Origin: Lachnospiraceae bacterium | GTDB taxonomy: Bacteria > Bacillota > Clostridia > Lachnospirales > Lachnospiraceae | NCBI GenBank assembly: GCA_017617545.1 | Contig: JAFZVZ010000030.1 | Coordinates: 1-57,839, forward strand | Direction of reading: 5' to 3' | DNA: 57,839 nt | Part shown: positions 26,238-35,514 of the stretch, piece after piece | How positions within the stretch are numbered: the first letter of the stretch is position 1 | How the letters are laid out: every line of letters starts with the position of its first letter | Notes under the pieces: model-generated | Database searches by the model: none | Told to the model about the DNA's origin: nothing | The model's input: the letters and a program-made list of their open reading frames with translations, nothing else | Translations under genes and position numbers: made by a program

Positions 26238-27663
26238 TGAGCTTCGCGGAACCGGTTCGGTATTCCGCTTCACGCTCATTCAGACCGTCAAGAGCAAGGC
26301 GTACATTGTATCGGCTGTCATTCTGCTGGTACTCTCGCTTCTGGTCGCGCCGGTGTTGCAGCTGATCAACGGCGGATCCGGCGAGAAGAAAGTCGAGTCC
26401 AGCAATATCGAGACGGTATATATCTGTAATGGGCTTTCGTTCGTTTCCAAGGGAACGGACATCACTGACCTGTCCGGGATGAATGCATTTTCCGGGGTCA
26501 AATTCGAAGAGCTTGAGCTGAAGCTTCCGGAGGGCATCGAATCGATGTCCATCGAGGAGATCTCCGAGGCCATCAACAAGGCGGACAGAGAGAACTACGA
26601 GAAGATCAGCAAAGAGCTGGAGGATAAGGGTTCGGAGTGCAAGGACGCCATCCTTCACGCGTATCTGGATGATGAGCGCGGTATCGTTGTCGAGATCGTG
26701 CGCGTCGCGGGCAGTGAAGTCGGCGACGACGAGTGCCAGGAGCTTCTCGAGCGGATCTGCGCGAACCTGGACGACTATAAGGTCAAGATCAGCGGCCTCT
26801 CCGAGGAGGAGTTGACGCTTCTGGGATACAACTATACCGTGGAGATGAACTACCTCGGTGAGGACGGATCGATCTCCGCTGCCGTAGATACCGGTATCGG
26901 CGGAAAGCAGTTCGGTGTCGCGTATGCGATCATGTTCATCGTGGCAATGATCTGTATCATGTCCGGTACGCAGGTAGCCACGGCGGTTGTCACGGACAAA
27001 TCGAGCCGTGTCGTTGAGCTTCTGCTCACTTCGGTGCGTCCGATGGCGCTTCTGCTCGGCAAGATCCTCGCCATGCTCGTGGCGACGATCGGTCAGTATG
27101 TCATTCTGTTCGCGGCAGTAGTGATCTCGAACAAGCTGACGGGAGTTATTTTCCATACGGAAACATCGTATCTTTCCTCCATCATTCCGAAGGGAATCCT
27201 GTCGAACATTACGATCGGAAACGGCCTGATCGTTCTCGCGCTCGTTGCGCTCGGCCTTGTGTTCTACGCGACGCTTGCCGGCCTGTGCGGCGCTATGGTC
27301 AGCAAGATGGAGGAGCTGCAGGATACGCTTAAGTATTTTACGTTCGCTTCCATGATCGGCATGTACATGGCGATCTTCGCGATCGTCTCGATGCAGAAAT
27401 CGTCGACCAGCGCTTTCGTAAGATTCTGCGAGGTGTTCCCGATGACGTCGCCGATGACGACGCCGGGCGCGCGGATCGTCGGTGTTGTGCCGCTGTCATA
27501 CGCACTGATCGCGATCGCGCTTTTAGTTGTGCTTGACTTCTTAACGCTTCGTTTTGCGGCAGGAGTCTATGAAGGTCTGATCACCAACATGGGCACCCGT
27601 CTGAAGCCGGGCGATGTCATCGCGATGGCGAGAAACAAGAAAAATAAAGGAGGTACGAAGTAA
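26227..27663 (+). CDS. ABC-2 type permease (NatB/YhaP-like)
   Basis: 478 residues. One N-terminal membrane helix (about 25-45), a large extracellular loop of about 180 residues rich in acidic residues, then five or six helices toward the C-terminus. This is the NatB/YhaP topology. The start overlaps the ATPase gene by 11 bases and is preceded by AGGTAGGTG. It is expected to pair with the following permease as a heterodimer. Confidence 0.9.
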   Translation: MKSSELRGTGSVFRFTLIQTVKSKAYIVSAVILLVLSLLVAPVLQLINGGSGEKKVESSNIETVYICNGLSFVSKGTDITDLSGMNAFSGVKFEELELKLPEGIESMSIEEISEAINKADRENYEKISKELEDKGSECKDAILHAYLDDERGIVVEIVRVAGSEVGDDECQELLERICANLDDYKVKISGLSEEELTLLGYNYTVEMNYLGEDGSISAAVDTGIGGKQFGVAYAIMFIVAMICIMSGTQVATAVVTDKSSRVVELLLTSVRPMALLLGKILAMLVATIGQYVILFAAVVISNKLTGVIFHTETSYLSSIIPKGILSNITIGNGLIVLALVALGLVFYATLAGLCGAMVSKMEELQDTLKYFTFASMIGMYMAIFAIVSMQKSSTSAFVRFCEVFPMTSPMTTPGARIVGVVPLSYALIAIALLVVLDFLTLRFAAGVYEGLITNMGTRLKPGDVIAMARNKKNKGGTK

Positions 27664-29024
27664 TGGGTGGCTCCTTTTACAGACAGACCAAGACGGTGTT
27701 CGGGTTTTCCTGCTCGCAGATGCTGAAGAAGAAAGGCTTTGTGATCTCGACGATCCTGATCGCGCTGTTCATCTTCGGCGGTATTTTTGCCGTCATGGCG
27801 ATCAGCGCCTCCAGTGAGCACAAGGAGGCTGAGGAACCGACGAAGGTCGGCAATCTCATTGTATGCAACGAATCCGACATCGTGTGCGAGGACGGATCCG
27901 TGCTTACGACCGCGCTTCTTGCGGACGCGATCCGTGAGGCGACGGACAGCAAGACGATCACGGTGGAGTGGAAGGATAAGGCCGTGATCGCGGATGAAGT
28001 CAAGGCAGTGGAAGGTGCACTCGGCGACGGGGATACGAACACATTTTTCGCAGTGATCCGGAAGACCGACGACGGGTACGGCCTTTATATGGTGCGCCCG
28101 AAGGAGTGCTCCTGGAGAGAGGGTGAGGTCACAAGCGCCGGTGAGGCGATGATCCCCCTGCTGAAGGAGTATGTGGAGCGCAATGTCAACGCGGAGCTGG
28201 CGATGTTCGTGCGCATGCCTACCGCGGGCGATACGATCGTCGTCGGTGAGGACACCAGCATTGCCGCGCAGTTTATCAAATATTTACTTCCTATGATTTC
28301 GGGTATGCTCGTGTATTTCATGGTGCTCATTTACGGCCAGGATATCGCGAGAAGTGTTGCGGCGGAGAAGACGAGCAAGCTCATGGAGATGATGCTCTCG
28401 TTTGTCTCTCCGGACGCGTTGATTTTCGGCAAGATCCTCGCCGGATTTGTGATGTCGGTTGTGCAGGTACTGATCTGGGTTGCCAGCGGTATCGGCGGCT
28501 ACCTCGTCGGCGGGATCGTTGCAAGGTCGATCGATCCGAACTATACGGACCGTGTGGCGCAGGTATTTAACGCGGTACGCGCGATTACCGGCAGTTCGGC
28601 ATTGACGATTGTTCCGGTCATTCTTTCACTGGCCATTCTGTTCCTCGGCCTGCTTCTGTACTACGCGATCGCCGGCATCGGCGGCAGTGTTGTGACGAAG
28701 CCCGAGGAGATCGGTTCAGCCAATGCGGTGATCACCTTCCCTGTCCTGATCTTCTGGATGCTTGGGTATTTCGCGGCACTGAGCCAGAATGAGACAGTGC
28801 TTACCGTGTGTCGGTTTATTCCGTTCTCGGCGCCGTTTACGGCGACCGCGGAGATCCTGGTCGGCAAGATATCCATAACCACCGGCCTGATCATTGTGGC
28901 GGAGATGCTGGCGTGCACGTTGTTCATGGTTTGGCTTGCGGGTAAGATTTACCGCGGTCTCGTGCTTTACAGCGGCGAGAAGCTGAGCATTAAGAAGGTC
29001 TTCGGTGTGGTTCGCGGAAAATAA
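27663..29024 (+). CDS. ABC-2 type permease, second subunit
   Basis: 453 residues, related in topology to the preceding protein: an N-terminal helix (about 22-44), an extracellular loop of about 150 residues, and six C-terminal helices. The start overlaps the previous stop by one base (TAATG), with GGAGGT upstream, so the two proteins are likely made in equal amounts. A strong terminator follows, closing the three-gene operon. Confidence 0.9.
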   Translation: MGGSFYRQTKTVFGFSCSQMLKKKGFVISTILIALFIFGGIFAVMAISASSEHKEAEEPTKVGNLIVCNESDIVCEDGSVLTTALLADAIREATDSKTITVEWKDKAVIADEVKAVEGALGDGDTNTFFAVIRKTDDGYGLYMVRPKECSWREGEVTSAGEAMIPLLKEYVERNVNAELAMFVRMPTAGDTIVVGEDTSIAAQFIKYLLPMISGMLVYFMVLIYGQDIARSVAAEKTSKLMEMMLSFVSPDALIFGKILAGFVMSVVQVLIWVASGIGGYLVGGIVARSIDPNYTDRVAQVFNAVRAITGSSALTIVPVILSLAILFLGLLLYYAIAGIGGSVVTKPEEIGSANAVITFPVLIFWMLGYFAALSQNETVLTVCRFIPFSAPFTATAEILVGKISITTGLIIVAEMLACTLFMVWLAGKIYRGLVLYSGEKLSIKKVFGVVRGK

Positions 29025-29083
29025 ACCCCGGGCTGCATCCGCAGCCTGAGAAGATCGAAACAATCGAAGAAAATTAAACAGAT

Positions 29084-29122
29084 ACCGTGGGAAACGTCGT
29101 AAAATGTTTCCCACGGTTTTTC
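29084..29122 (+). terminator. Terminator of the ABC-2 exporter operon
   Basis: ACCGTGGGAAAC (29084-29095) and GTTTCCCACGGT (29106-29117) form a perfect 12-bp stem, then TTTTTCG. The loop holds CGTAAAAT, a variant of the over-represented word. Confidence 0.88.
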
Positions 29123-29266
29123 GTACTCAAAAACGCCTTGCGTTTTTGAGTGCCTCCGGCAGATCGCACGAATGCGCAGAGGAATTTTGTCCGCTTTGCG
29201 GACGCGCATTCGGCGGCGATTGACGCGGAGACGTCAATCGAATAACGCCGTGGCGTTTTTGAGTAC
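29123..29266. repeat. Palindromic intergenic repeat, copy A (with 15-bp terminal inverted repeats)
   Basis: The ends, GTACTCAAAAACGCC (29123-29137) and GGCGTTTTTGAGTAC (29252-29266), are perfect inverted repeats. Inside, in opposite orientation to copies B and C, are GATCGCACGAATGCGC, GTCCG/CGGAC, GCGCATTCGGC and the CGATTGACG/CGTCAATCG hairpin. It lies between the operon terminator and the ribosome-binding site of the next gene. Confidence 0.8.
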
Positions 29267-29281
29267 AGGAGAGGAGTAATT

Positions 29282-30187
29282 ATGAAAAAGACCACAGGGA
29301 TGAGGAATATTTTGGTGGTCGCGGTGCTTTTCGTAACCGCGATGATGTGTACGGCGTGTTCCCGGATGGAAGGCAACGATATTCTTCCAAACTCGAATAT
29401 CGTGACTGTGATCAACAACGCGGGGCGGAAATGGGAAGCCGCGCAGGAGGCAAAGAAGGCAGCGGCGGTGGAGATCTCTGAGCGCGTTGCCGCAGCGGCA
29501 ACGAAAAATTCCGCGGACAACGCGTCCGTGACGGACAACAGTGAGGCCGGCCGCGTGACACAGCTTGCCACTTCCACGCAAGCTTCGGAGGAGGAGCCGA
29601 CAGTCTATTTGCCGCCGGAAGTTTCGTTCGACACGTCCGGCAACATCACTGTCGACAGGGAGGTCGGCAGGGCGACCTACGACGACGGGATCATAACATT
29701 TTCCTGGGACATCACCAAGTATTATGTCACCGTGCCCGAGGGCGAACCGCCCATGCTGATGTGGATCACAAACGGCTGTGAGGCGACATTCCGGGTGTTC
29801 CGGCATGAGGGGATCGCGGATGATCTGACGACGTATGCCTCGAACAATATCGTGAAGTACCTTAAGCTGAGTGACGACCCGTATTGGTGGGCGCGCGTGT
29901 ACGCAGTAGGTGTCGACACGTATTTTGCGGAGAGAGGATATTTCGGGATCCGCACGGGGTACGCCGACACCCTCTACCCGAAAAACGCTTTAGACTGTGA
30001 CCTGCTCACGGCGCACTCATTTTCCGACGGAAAGAACTCGGCGCTCGTGACGATCCGGGTGAACGGGTTCCAGAAGGATGTTGCGGAGTTTGAGAAAGAG
30101 ATGTTCATTGACTATGAGTATCAGCCGGTCCTGGAGGATCTCTTTGAGGATGTGATCGCGTCGTTTTCGTTCTCGGAAGCGAAGTGA
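29282..30187 (+). CDS. Putative lipoprotein of unknown function
   Basis: 301 residues. The N-terminal signal ends in CTAC with Cys26 as the likely lipidation site; the -3 residue is not ideal. An Ala/Glu-rich segment of about 80 residues, possibly helical, leads to a folded C-terminal domain of about 190 residues with several Trp and Tyr residues (DDPYWWARVYAVG). No family recognised. AGGAGAGGAG precedes the ATG. It is followed closely by the PcfJ-like gene, with no terminator between. Confidence 0.75.
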   Translation: MKKTTGMRNILVVAVLFVTAMMCTACSRMEGNDILPNSNIVTVINNAGRKWEAAQEAKKAAAVEISERVAAAATKNSADNASVTDNSEAGRVTQLATSTQASEEEPTVYLPPEVSFDTSGNITVDREVGRATYDDGIITFSWDITKYYVTVPEGEPPMLMWITNGCEATFRVFRHEGIADDLTTYASNNIVKYLKLSDDPYWWARVYAVGVDTYFAERGYFGIRTGYADTLYPKNALDCDLLTAHSFSDGKNSALVTIRVNGFQKDVAEFEKEMFIDYEYQPVLEDLFEDVIASFSFSEAK

Positions 30188-30219
30188 TCAGGGGATGTAA
30201 AGAAATAAGGATGTATGTT

Positions 30220-31662
30220 ATGAACAGCAAAGAGATCAAACAAATTTTGGAGAAAATTTACGGCCCGCCGAAGCAGTCGATGGTGATCGATGAGGAAGCG
30301 AAGGTCACGGAGGATACGGAGGAGAACGTCAAGGAGCTCTATTATTACGTATACCCCGACACCGATAAAGTGCGGAACGTGAGGGACGCCCTGACCGCAG
30401 GGCTTGAGGGAAACGGCGGAAAATGGATCGCTGATCTGACGCAGACGTACCCGAAGAATTCGGGCGGGAATCTGTCGGAAAATCGTATCCCGCAGTGCGC
30501 GAAGTATTATGAAAACCGGGTCGGCTGGAGCCTTACGTTTCATTCGATCACCGGAGTTCGGTATCACAAATCGCGCGGCAAGCGGATTGTCGCGAAACTC
30601 ATGCTCAGCGGGCGCCAGGCGGCGTTCCTCCACGAGACGGGGCAGGAGGCATTTTACGGATACTGGGACGAGGGCTTTTACCGCTATAACGCGAAGCGTC
30701 AGACGACGGAAGGCTTCTGCTACTGGATTAACAAAAATCTTGTCATCGACCCGTTGTTCCGGAAATTTTCCGCTGAATTTTTCACCTATATGGGCGAGCA
30801 CAGCGAGCACCACATTCTCAAGGATATCGGCCGCACGATCGACAAATTCGGTTTCTTCCTGCTGCCGATGCGGTATAAGGAGATCATTCAGTACCGCACG
30901 CCCAAGGAGTTTGTCATGTCGATGCTGCCGGACGCGGACCGGCTCGGGATCAACCTGGACGCGCTCGATCTAAACACGGCGTACGTGATCGCGAGACTTG
31001 CGCCGATCGTCCGTCCGATCGACTGGAAATACCTCAAAACCCTGGATGAGAATGTGATCCGAAAATCGTTCACGCTGAACGGGATCTTCGACGGGGTGAA
31101 ATCGTCGGACCTTGTCGCCGCGTACTATTGGGTGAAGCTGTGCCCGTACTGGACGTGGAGCTGCGATACCGTGGACACGGCGAGGGATTACGCGCGCATG
31201 TGTCTTGAGTGCAACGCGCCGATCGGGCTGCGGTACACGGAAGGCGGCCTCGAGCGGGCGCATGACGAGATGGTCCGGGTCATGGAATCGAGAACCCTTG
31301 AGGACGACCTCAACACGCCGCTTGTAACGGTTCCCTCGCGGTTTGACCGGCTGGAGCACGGTCTTGTCGAGCTGTATCCCAGGGAGTTTGAGCGGATTAA
31401 GGACGCGAGGAGGCTGCTGGAGGAAGGTCAGAATCAGCACAACTGCGTGTTCTCGCGGAGAGATCTCGTTCGGGAGGACCGCGCGGCGATCTTTCATTGG
31501 CGCTTTGCGGAGGAGGATTATACCATCCAGTTCGAGCGGAATTACCGCGGCGATTATGTCATCGCAGAGATCCGCGCCAAATTCAACGAGGAATGCCCTG
31601 CGCCCGTGCTGAAGGAACTGCACGACACGCTCCGCATGCTGAGCATCATGAGCTGGGTATAG
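30220..31662 (+). CDS. PcfJ-like protein
   Basis: 480 residues. The C-terminal part carries the PcfJ signature, here EGQNQHNCVFSRRDLV, followed by IFHWRFAEEDYTIQFE and VIAEIRAKFNEE. PcfJ proteins are encoded on conjugative plasmids and integrated elements and also in many Clostridia chromosomes; their function is unknown. No other conjugation or integration gene is near. ATG 30220 is chosen because AAGG lies nine bases upstream; two upstream starts are in frame. It has no signal peptide or membrane segment, so it is probably cytoplasmic. Confidence 0.75.
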   Translation: MNSKEIKQILEKIYGPPKQSMVIDEEAKVTEDTEENVKELYYYVYPDTDKVRNVRDALTAGLEGNGGKWIADLTQTYPKNSGGNLSENRIPQCAKYYENRVGWSLTFHSITGVRYHKSRGKRIVAKLMLSGRQAAFLHETGQEAFYGYWDEGFYRYNAKRQTTEGFCYWINKNLVIDPLFRKFSAEFFTYMGEHSEHHILKDIGRTIDKFGFFLLPMRYKEIIQYRTPKEFVMSMLPDADRLGINLDALDLNTAYVIARLAPIVRPIDWKYLKTLDENVIRKSFTLNGIFDGVKSSDLVAAYYWVKLCPYWTWSCDTVDTARDYARMCLECNAPIGLRYTEGGLERAHDEMVRVMESRTLEDDLNTPLVTVPSRFDRLEHGLVELYPREFERIKDARRLLEEGQNQHNCVFSRRDLVREDRAAIFHWRFAEEDYTIQFERNYRGDYVIAEIRAKFNEECPAPVLKELHDTLRMLSIMSWV

Positions 31663-31695
31663 CGCGCAGCGGGCAGAAAAAAAGGAATCTACGGA

Positions 31696-31740
31696 AAACG
31701 GCGAGAATTTTCCATTGTTAATTCCCGCCGTTTATGCTTT
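31696..31740 (+). terminator. Terminator after the PcfJ-like gene
   Basis: AAACGGCG (31696-31703) pairs with CGCCGTTT (31726-31733) and inner bases extend the stem. ATGCTTTTATG follows. The loop contains ATTTTCC. Confidence 0.7.
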
Positions 31741-31826
31741 TATGGGGACATAGGATGCGGTCGGTTCCCGTTGCAGGCGAACTGCAGTTTGAACGGAACC
31801 CGGTCTGTTACACAGGAGGAAACGAG

Positions 31827-33824
31827 ATGGTATTTTACGAGGACAACGGTGCCCTTGTCGCGAAGCGCCAGGGCGAGACGCTGCGGATCGAGGGATGGGG
31901 AGAGAACTCCCTGCGCGTAAGGGCGACGATGCAGACGGATTTTACGGACGATAACTGGGCTCTGACGGAAGCCGTGCCGGCATCGGCAGCGGTTGTGACG
32001 ATCGGCCGCGAGGAGGACGGAAACCCGTGCGCGGAGATCGTAAACGGGCGTGTGAAGGCGACGGTGAACTTTGCCGGAGTGCTGTCATTTTACAGAGACG
32101 GGTGTCTCATTTTACGAGAATACTATAGAAGTTACGGCGGTACGCTCTCGCGTGAGAGCCGCTGCCTCAAGGTTGTGAACCGCGAGTGGAAGGGTGTCAT
32201 GGGCGGCAGCGAGTACAGGCTCAAGGTGCTGTTCGAGAGCAATGACGGCGAGAAGATCTACGGCATGGGCCAGTACCAGCAGCCGTACCTGGACCTCAAG
32301 GGCTGCACGCTCGAGCTCGCGCAGAGAAACTCGCAGATCAGTGTTCCGTTCATGGTTTCGTCGCTCGGATACGGCATGCTCTGGAACAACCCCGCAGTCG
32401 GCAGCGTGACGTTCGGCAAGAACATCACCGAGTGGACGGCGCGCGCGACGAAGCAGATGGACTACTGGATCACGGTCGCGGACACGCCGAAGGAGATCCT
32501 CGCGGCGTACACGGCGGTGAGCGGCCGCGCGCCGATGTTCCCGGAGAACCTGATGGGGCTTTGGCAGTGCAAGCTCCGCTACCGCACGCAGGATGAGATC
32601 CTGGAGGTGGCGAGACGCTACAAGGCCGAGGGAATCAAGATCGACCGCATCGTCATCGACTTCTTCCACTGGACGCTGCAGGGCGACTGGAAGTTTGACA
32701 AGACGTACTGGCCGGATGTGAAGGCGATGGTCGACGAGCTGCATGAGATGGGCGTCGAGGTGATGGTGTCCGTGTGGCCTTCGGTGGACCGCAAGAGCGA
32801 GAACTTCTACCCGATGACAGAGCTCGGGCTTCTGATCCGCACCGAGCGCGGCGCGCAGCAGACGTACGACTACCAGGGCGACTGTGTGGAGATCGACCCG
32901 TTCAACCCGGCGACGCGCAAGTATGTCTGGGAGGTTTGCAAGAAGAACTACGCCGACCTCGGCATCGACTCGTTCTGGCTCGACAACTCCGAGCCGGACT
33001 ACGGCGTTTATGATTTTGAGAACTATCGTTACAGCATCGGCCCTGCGCTTACGTGCAGCAATATGTACCCGCAGATGTACAGCCGCATCTTCTGGGACGA
33101 GATGAGCAAGGGCGGTAAGACGCCCGTGAACCTTCTGCGCTGCGCCTGGGCGGGCAGCCAGAAGTACGGCAATGTCGTGTGGTCGGGCGACGTGCCCTCG
33201 ACGTTTGAGGCATTTGCCGACCAGCTGCAGTGCGGTCTGAACATGGGTCTTGCCGGCATCCCGTGGTGGACGACCGACATCGGCGGTTTCATGACCGACG
33301 ACGTGAACGATCCGTATTTCCGCCAGCTGCTGATCCGCTGGTATCAGTTTGCGACATACTCCGCTGTGCTCCGCATGCACGGTGACCGCGGTCCGTATGA
33401 CATTCTCGCGCTCGACGACCGCGACTGGGGCGGCGGCTACCTTCATACAGGCCAGCCGAACGAGCTGTGGAGCTACGGCGAGGATAACTACCGCATCATG
33501 CGCAGCTACTACGATATCCGTATCGCGATGAAGGATTACATCGCTTCGCTGTATCGCGAGGCGTCGGAAAATGGATCCCCGCTCATCCGCACGATGTTCT
33601 ACGAGTTCCCCGAGGACGGCCGCTGCTGGCAGGTGAACGACCAGTACATGTTCGGAAGCCGCTACCTCGTGGCGCCGATCCTTAGGCACAACTGCTTCCG
33701 CCGCGACGTGTATCTTCCGGCGGGAACGTGGAAACTCACCTCGACGGGCGAGACGTACGTCGGCGGCCAGACCGTCACCGTGGACGCGCCGATTACGTAC
33801 ATGCCGGTGTTTGAGAAGATCTGA
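31827..33824 (+). CDS. GH31 family alpha-glycosidase (YicI/alpha-xylosidase type)
   Basis: 665 residues. An N-terminal beta-sandwich (about 1-220) precedes the catalytic barrel. Motifs: FWLDNSEPDYG with the nucleophile Asp, VVWSGDVPSTF with the acid/base Asp, WWTTDIGGF and RMHGDRGP, then C-terminal beta domains. GH31 enzymes release glucose or xylose from the non-reducing end of alpha-glycosides. No signal peptide, so it works in the cytoplasm on imported oligosaccharides. ATG 31827 has AGGAGG seven bases upstream; the open frame extends 31 codons further without support. Single gene with terminators on both sides. The exact substrate is not clear from sequence. Confidence 0.92.
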   Translation: MVFYEDNGALVAKRQGETLRIEGWGENSLRVRATMQTDFTDDNWALTEAVPASAAVVTIGREEDGNPCAEIVNGRVKATVNFAGVLSFYRDGCLILREYYRSYGGTLSRESRCLKVVNREWKGVMGGSEYRLKVLFESNDGEKIYGMGQYQQPYLDLKGCTLELAQRNSQISVPFMVSSLGYGMLWNNPAVGSVTFGKNITEWTARATKQMDYWITVADTPKEILAAYTAVSGRAPMFPENLMGLWQCKLRYRTQDEILEVARRYKAEGIKIDRIVIDFFHWTLQGDWKFDKTYWPDVKAMVDELHEMGVEVMVSVWPSVDRKSENFYPMTELGLLIRTERGAQQTYDYQGDCVEIDPFNPATRKYVWEVCKKNYADLGIDSFWLDNSEPDYGVYDFENYRYSIGPALTCSNMYPQMYSRIFWDEMSKGGKTPVNLLRCAWAGSQKYGNVVWSGDVPSTFEAFADQLQCGLNMGLAGIPWWTTDIGGFMTDDVNDPYFRQLLIRWYQFATYSAVLRMHGDRGPYDILALDDRDWGGGYLHTGQPNELWSYGEDNYRIMRSYYDIRIAMKDYIASLYREASENGSPLIRTMFYEFPEDGRCWQVNDQYMFGSRYLVAPILRHNCFRRDVYLPAGTWKLTSTGETYVGGQTVTVDAPITYMPVFEKI

Positions 33825-33841
33825 TCTTGAGACGAATGCAA

Positions 33842-33872
33842 AAGCCCCCGCTATGGCAGCGGGGGCTTCGTT
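33842..33872. terminator. Bidirectional terminator between GH31 and hicB
   Basis: AAGCCCCCGCT, loop ATGGC, AGCGGGGGCTT is a perfect 11-bp stem. U-rich sequence follows better on the minus strand (TTTTGC), so it may mainly serve hicAB. Confidence 0.75.
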
Positions 33873-33886
33873 GGGTTTATATGCAT

Positions 33887-34309
33887 TTATTTTGCTTTGA
33901 TCCTGGCCAGAAGGGCCTCCTGCAATACCTGCGAGAAGTTGATCTTCCGCTCCTGTGCCGCTGTGTTGAGCCACGCGGGGATCGTCAGCGTCTTTCGCAC
34001 GGCTTTCTCAAAATGCAGCTTCGCATACTCATCGACATCGACCGCGACCATGTTGACGAAAGCGTTTCCGGTGTCAGAATCCAGTTCTTTGGCGACATCG
34101 GATGCGGAGATTGATTCGATCGGAGACGGAGCAGGGATCGGATCGCCGTCCTGCTTCAGAGTATACAGATAGCCGGCGAGACAGTCTACTGCCATATTCA
34201 TGGCATTTTCCGGACTGTCTCCACAGGTTGCGAGCCAGTTCAGGTCGGGGAATACGACGGAATAGCCGTTGTCCTCTTTGAAGAAGCATGCGGGATAGAT
34301 TGATAACAT
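33887..34309 (-). CDS. hicB: HicB-type antitoxin
   Basis: 140 residues. The N-terminal half is a HicB fold that binds the toxin (YPACFFKEDNGYSVVFPDL, then GDSPENAMNMAVDCLAGYL shown in parts). The C-terminal 35 residues form a ribbon-helix-helix DNA-binding segment (LTIPAWLNTAAQERKINFS). It neutralises HicA and likely represses the operon. AAGGAGG is six bases from the ATG. It follows hicA by 27 bases. Confidence 0.92.
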   Translation of the reverse strand: MLSIYPACFFKEDNGYSVVFPDLNWLATCGDSPENAMNMAVDCLAGYLYTLKQDGDPIPAPSPIESISASDVAKELDSDTGNAFVNMVAVDVDEYAKLHFEKAVRKTLTIPAWLNTAAQERKINFSQVLQEALLARIKAK

Positions 34310-34336
34310 AGTCAGCCTCCTTCCTACGGCGCGCGG

Positions 34337-34525
34337 CTAATCCAGCCCGGCCTGCTTGCGGATAGACCGTTCAACGATCTTACTCAGTTCCTTGCTGTGA
34401 AACGGGATTGTTACCTTTCCCGGTTTGTGTGGGTGCACATAGTGACGGTGAGAGCCTTCCTGGCTTTTAAAAACCCATCCGTAAGCGAGAATCTCGCGTT
34501 CCATCTCTTTAGGCTTTTTGGGCAT
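34337..34525 (-). CDS. hicA: HicA-type mRNA interferase toxin
   Basis: 62 residues, the typical size. It has the double-stranded RNA-binding-like fold with the catalytic His in QEGSHRHYVHPHKPG and the C-terminal helix SIRKQAGL. It cleaves mRNA when not bound by HicB. First gene of the hicAB operon, with AAAGGGGTG upstream. It looks intact. Confidence 0.92.
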   Translation of the reverse strand: MPKKPKEMEREILAYGWVFKSQEGSHRHYVHPHKPGKVTIPFHSKELSKIVERSIRKQAGLD

Positions 34526-34546
34526 AATAATACACCCCTTTCTAAG

Positions 34547-34585
34547 AGTATAGCAGAAGAATACGCATTATGTCAATGCGCATTG
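34547..34585 (-). promoter_or_regulatory. hicAB promoter with palindromic operator
   Basis: On the minus strand TTGACA, 18-base spacer, TATACT. A perfect 12-bp palindrome, CAATGCGCATTG (34574-34585), overlaps the -35 and is a plausible HicB site. Confidence 0.7.
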
Positions 34586-34701
34586 TTGTGATGCGTGTTT
34601 GCTTGGGAGAATTAGGTCTTTGCTTTGGAAAGAACAAGGAAAATGGGGCTGGAAAACAGTATTGTGATATAACTGAAATGAAAAGTAAGAAATGTAGAGA
34701 T

Positions 34702-34735
34702 GGGCTGCGGAAAAACCCGCAGCCCGTTGTTTTGA
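34702..34735 (+). terminator. Hairpin downstream of the 34737 membrane-protein gene
   Basis: GGGCTGCGG (34702-34710) pairs with CCGCAGCCC (34717-34725), loop AAAAAC-like. TTGTTTTG follows on the plus strand. On the minus strand, where the adjacent gene ends, no U-tract follows, so its direction of action is unclear. Confidence 0.5.
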
Positions 34736-34736
34736 A

Positions 34737-35432
34737 TTACTTACTGACTTTTTTGTTACGATAAACCGTGAACAGCAGACTGTCTTTGTGGTTTGTGTCC
34801 GGCGTGATCTTGAAGACGAGCATGGAATTGAAGTACTTGAGCTCGTCCGAACTGCCGCCTATGAAAGCGTCGATCTCATCGTCGTCGAACGGAATACCGG
34901 ACGCCTTAAGAAGGTCCTTGAGGTCGTCGTTGCGGGCGGCGTTCGAAAAATCCTGCCCGTCGATCCGCACGTCCAACTCCTTGCTGTGATACTCGGGATA
35001 GTACCAGATACGGTAGAGGGTGCAATCCTCGAGAGGCTTGGTGTTGCCCGAAAAATTCCCTACCTGTATGACGAACCCGGTCGTCAGTGCCTTGTCTTCG
35101 GAAATCTTCTTGCCGATGTGGTACTTGGTCTCGAGGTAGGAGTGGGGATACAGGCTCTTCGATGCCTTTTTGATCGTGCCGTCGGAGCCGCAAAGCACCA
35201 GTCCCGTCTCGCGGATCTCCTTCACGGTGTAGTTCATGGTAAACTCCGCGTCATCCACCGTAAACTTCGGATTGTGCAGGATAACGAGGAAAACCACAAG
35301 CGGGATCACGATGGCCAAAAGAGCGACCACAACAGGGATGATCCACGTTTTGCGTTTCTTTTGTTTTACCATAGGCGCTTTTGCAATGTCCGGGAACGAT
35401 GCGCCCGCGCCGTAGATTTCATTGTCTGCCAT
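34737..35432 (-). CDS. Single-pass membrane protein of unknown function
   Basis: 231 residues. A short cytoplasmic N-terminus, basic KQKKRK, one membrane helix (about 31-53), then an extracellular domain of about 175 residues with no recognised motif. There is no signal peptidase site, so it probably stays anchored. AAGGAGC lies just before the ATG. It is downstream of prs on the same strand but separated by 208 bases with a large palindromic element, so cotranscription is uncertain. Confidence 0.75.
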   Translation of the reverse strand: MADNEIYGAGASFPDIAKAPMVKQKKRKTWIIPVVVALLAIVIPLVVFLVILHNPKFTVDDAEFTMNYTVKEIRETGLVLCGSDGTIKKASKSLYPHSYLETKYHIGKKISEDKALTTGFVIQVGNFSGNTKPLEDCTLYRIWYYPEYHSKELDVRIDGQDFSNAARNDDLKDLLKASGIPFDDDEIDAFIGGSSDELKYFNSMLVFKITPDTNHKDSLLFTVYRNKKVSK

Positions 35433-35514
35433 AAAGCTCCTTCAGATGGTGTCCGAACGTTGGTTTTCATTCGCAACCCGCGCGGTGCGCGGCTTGCTCA
35501 TGTACGTGCGCTCG

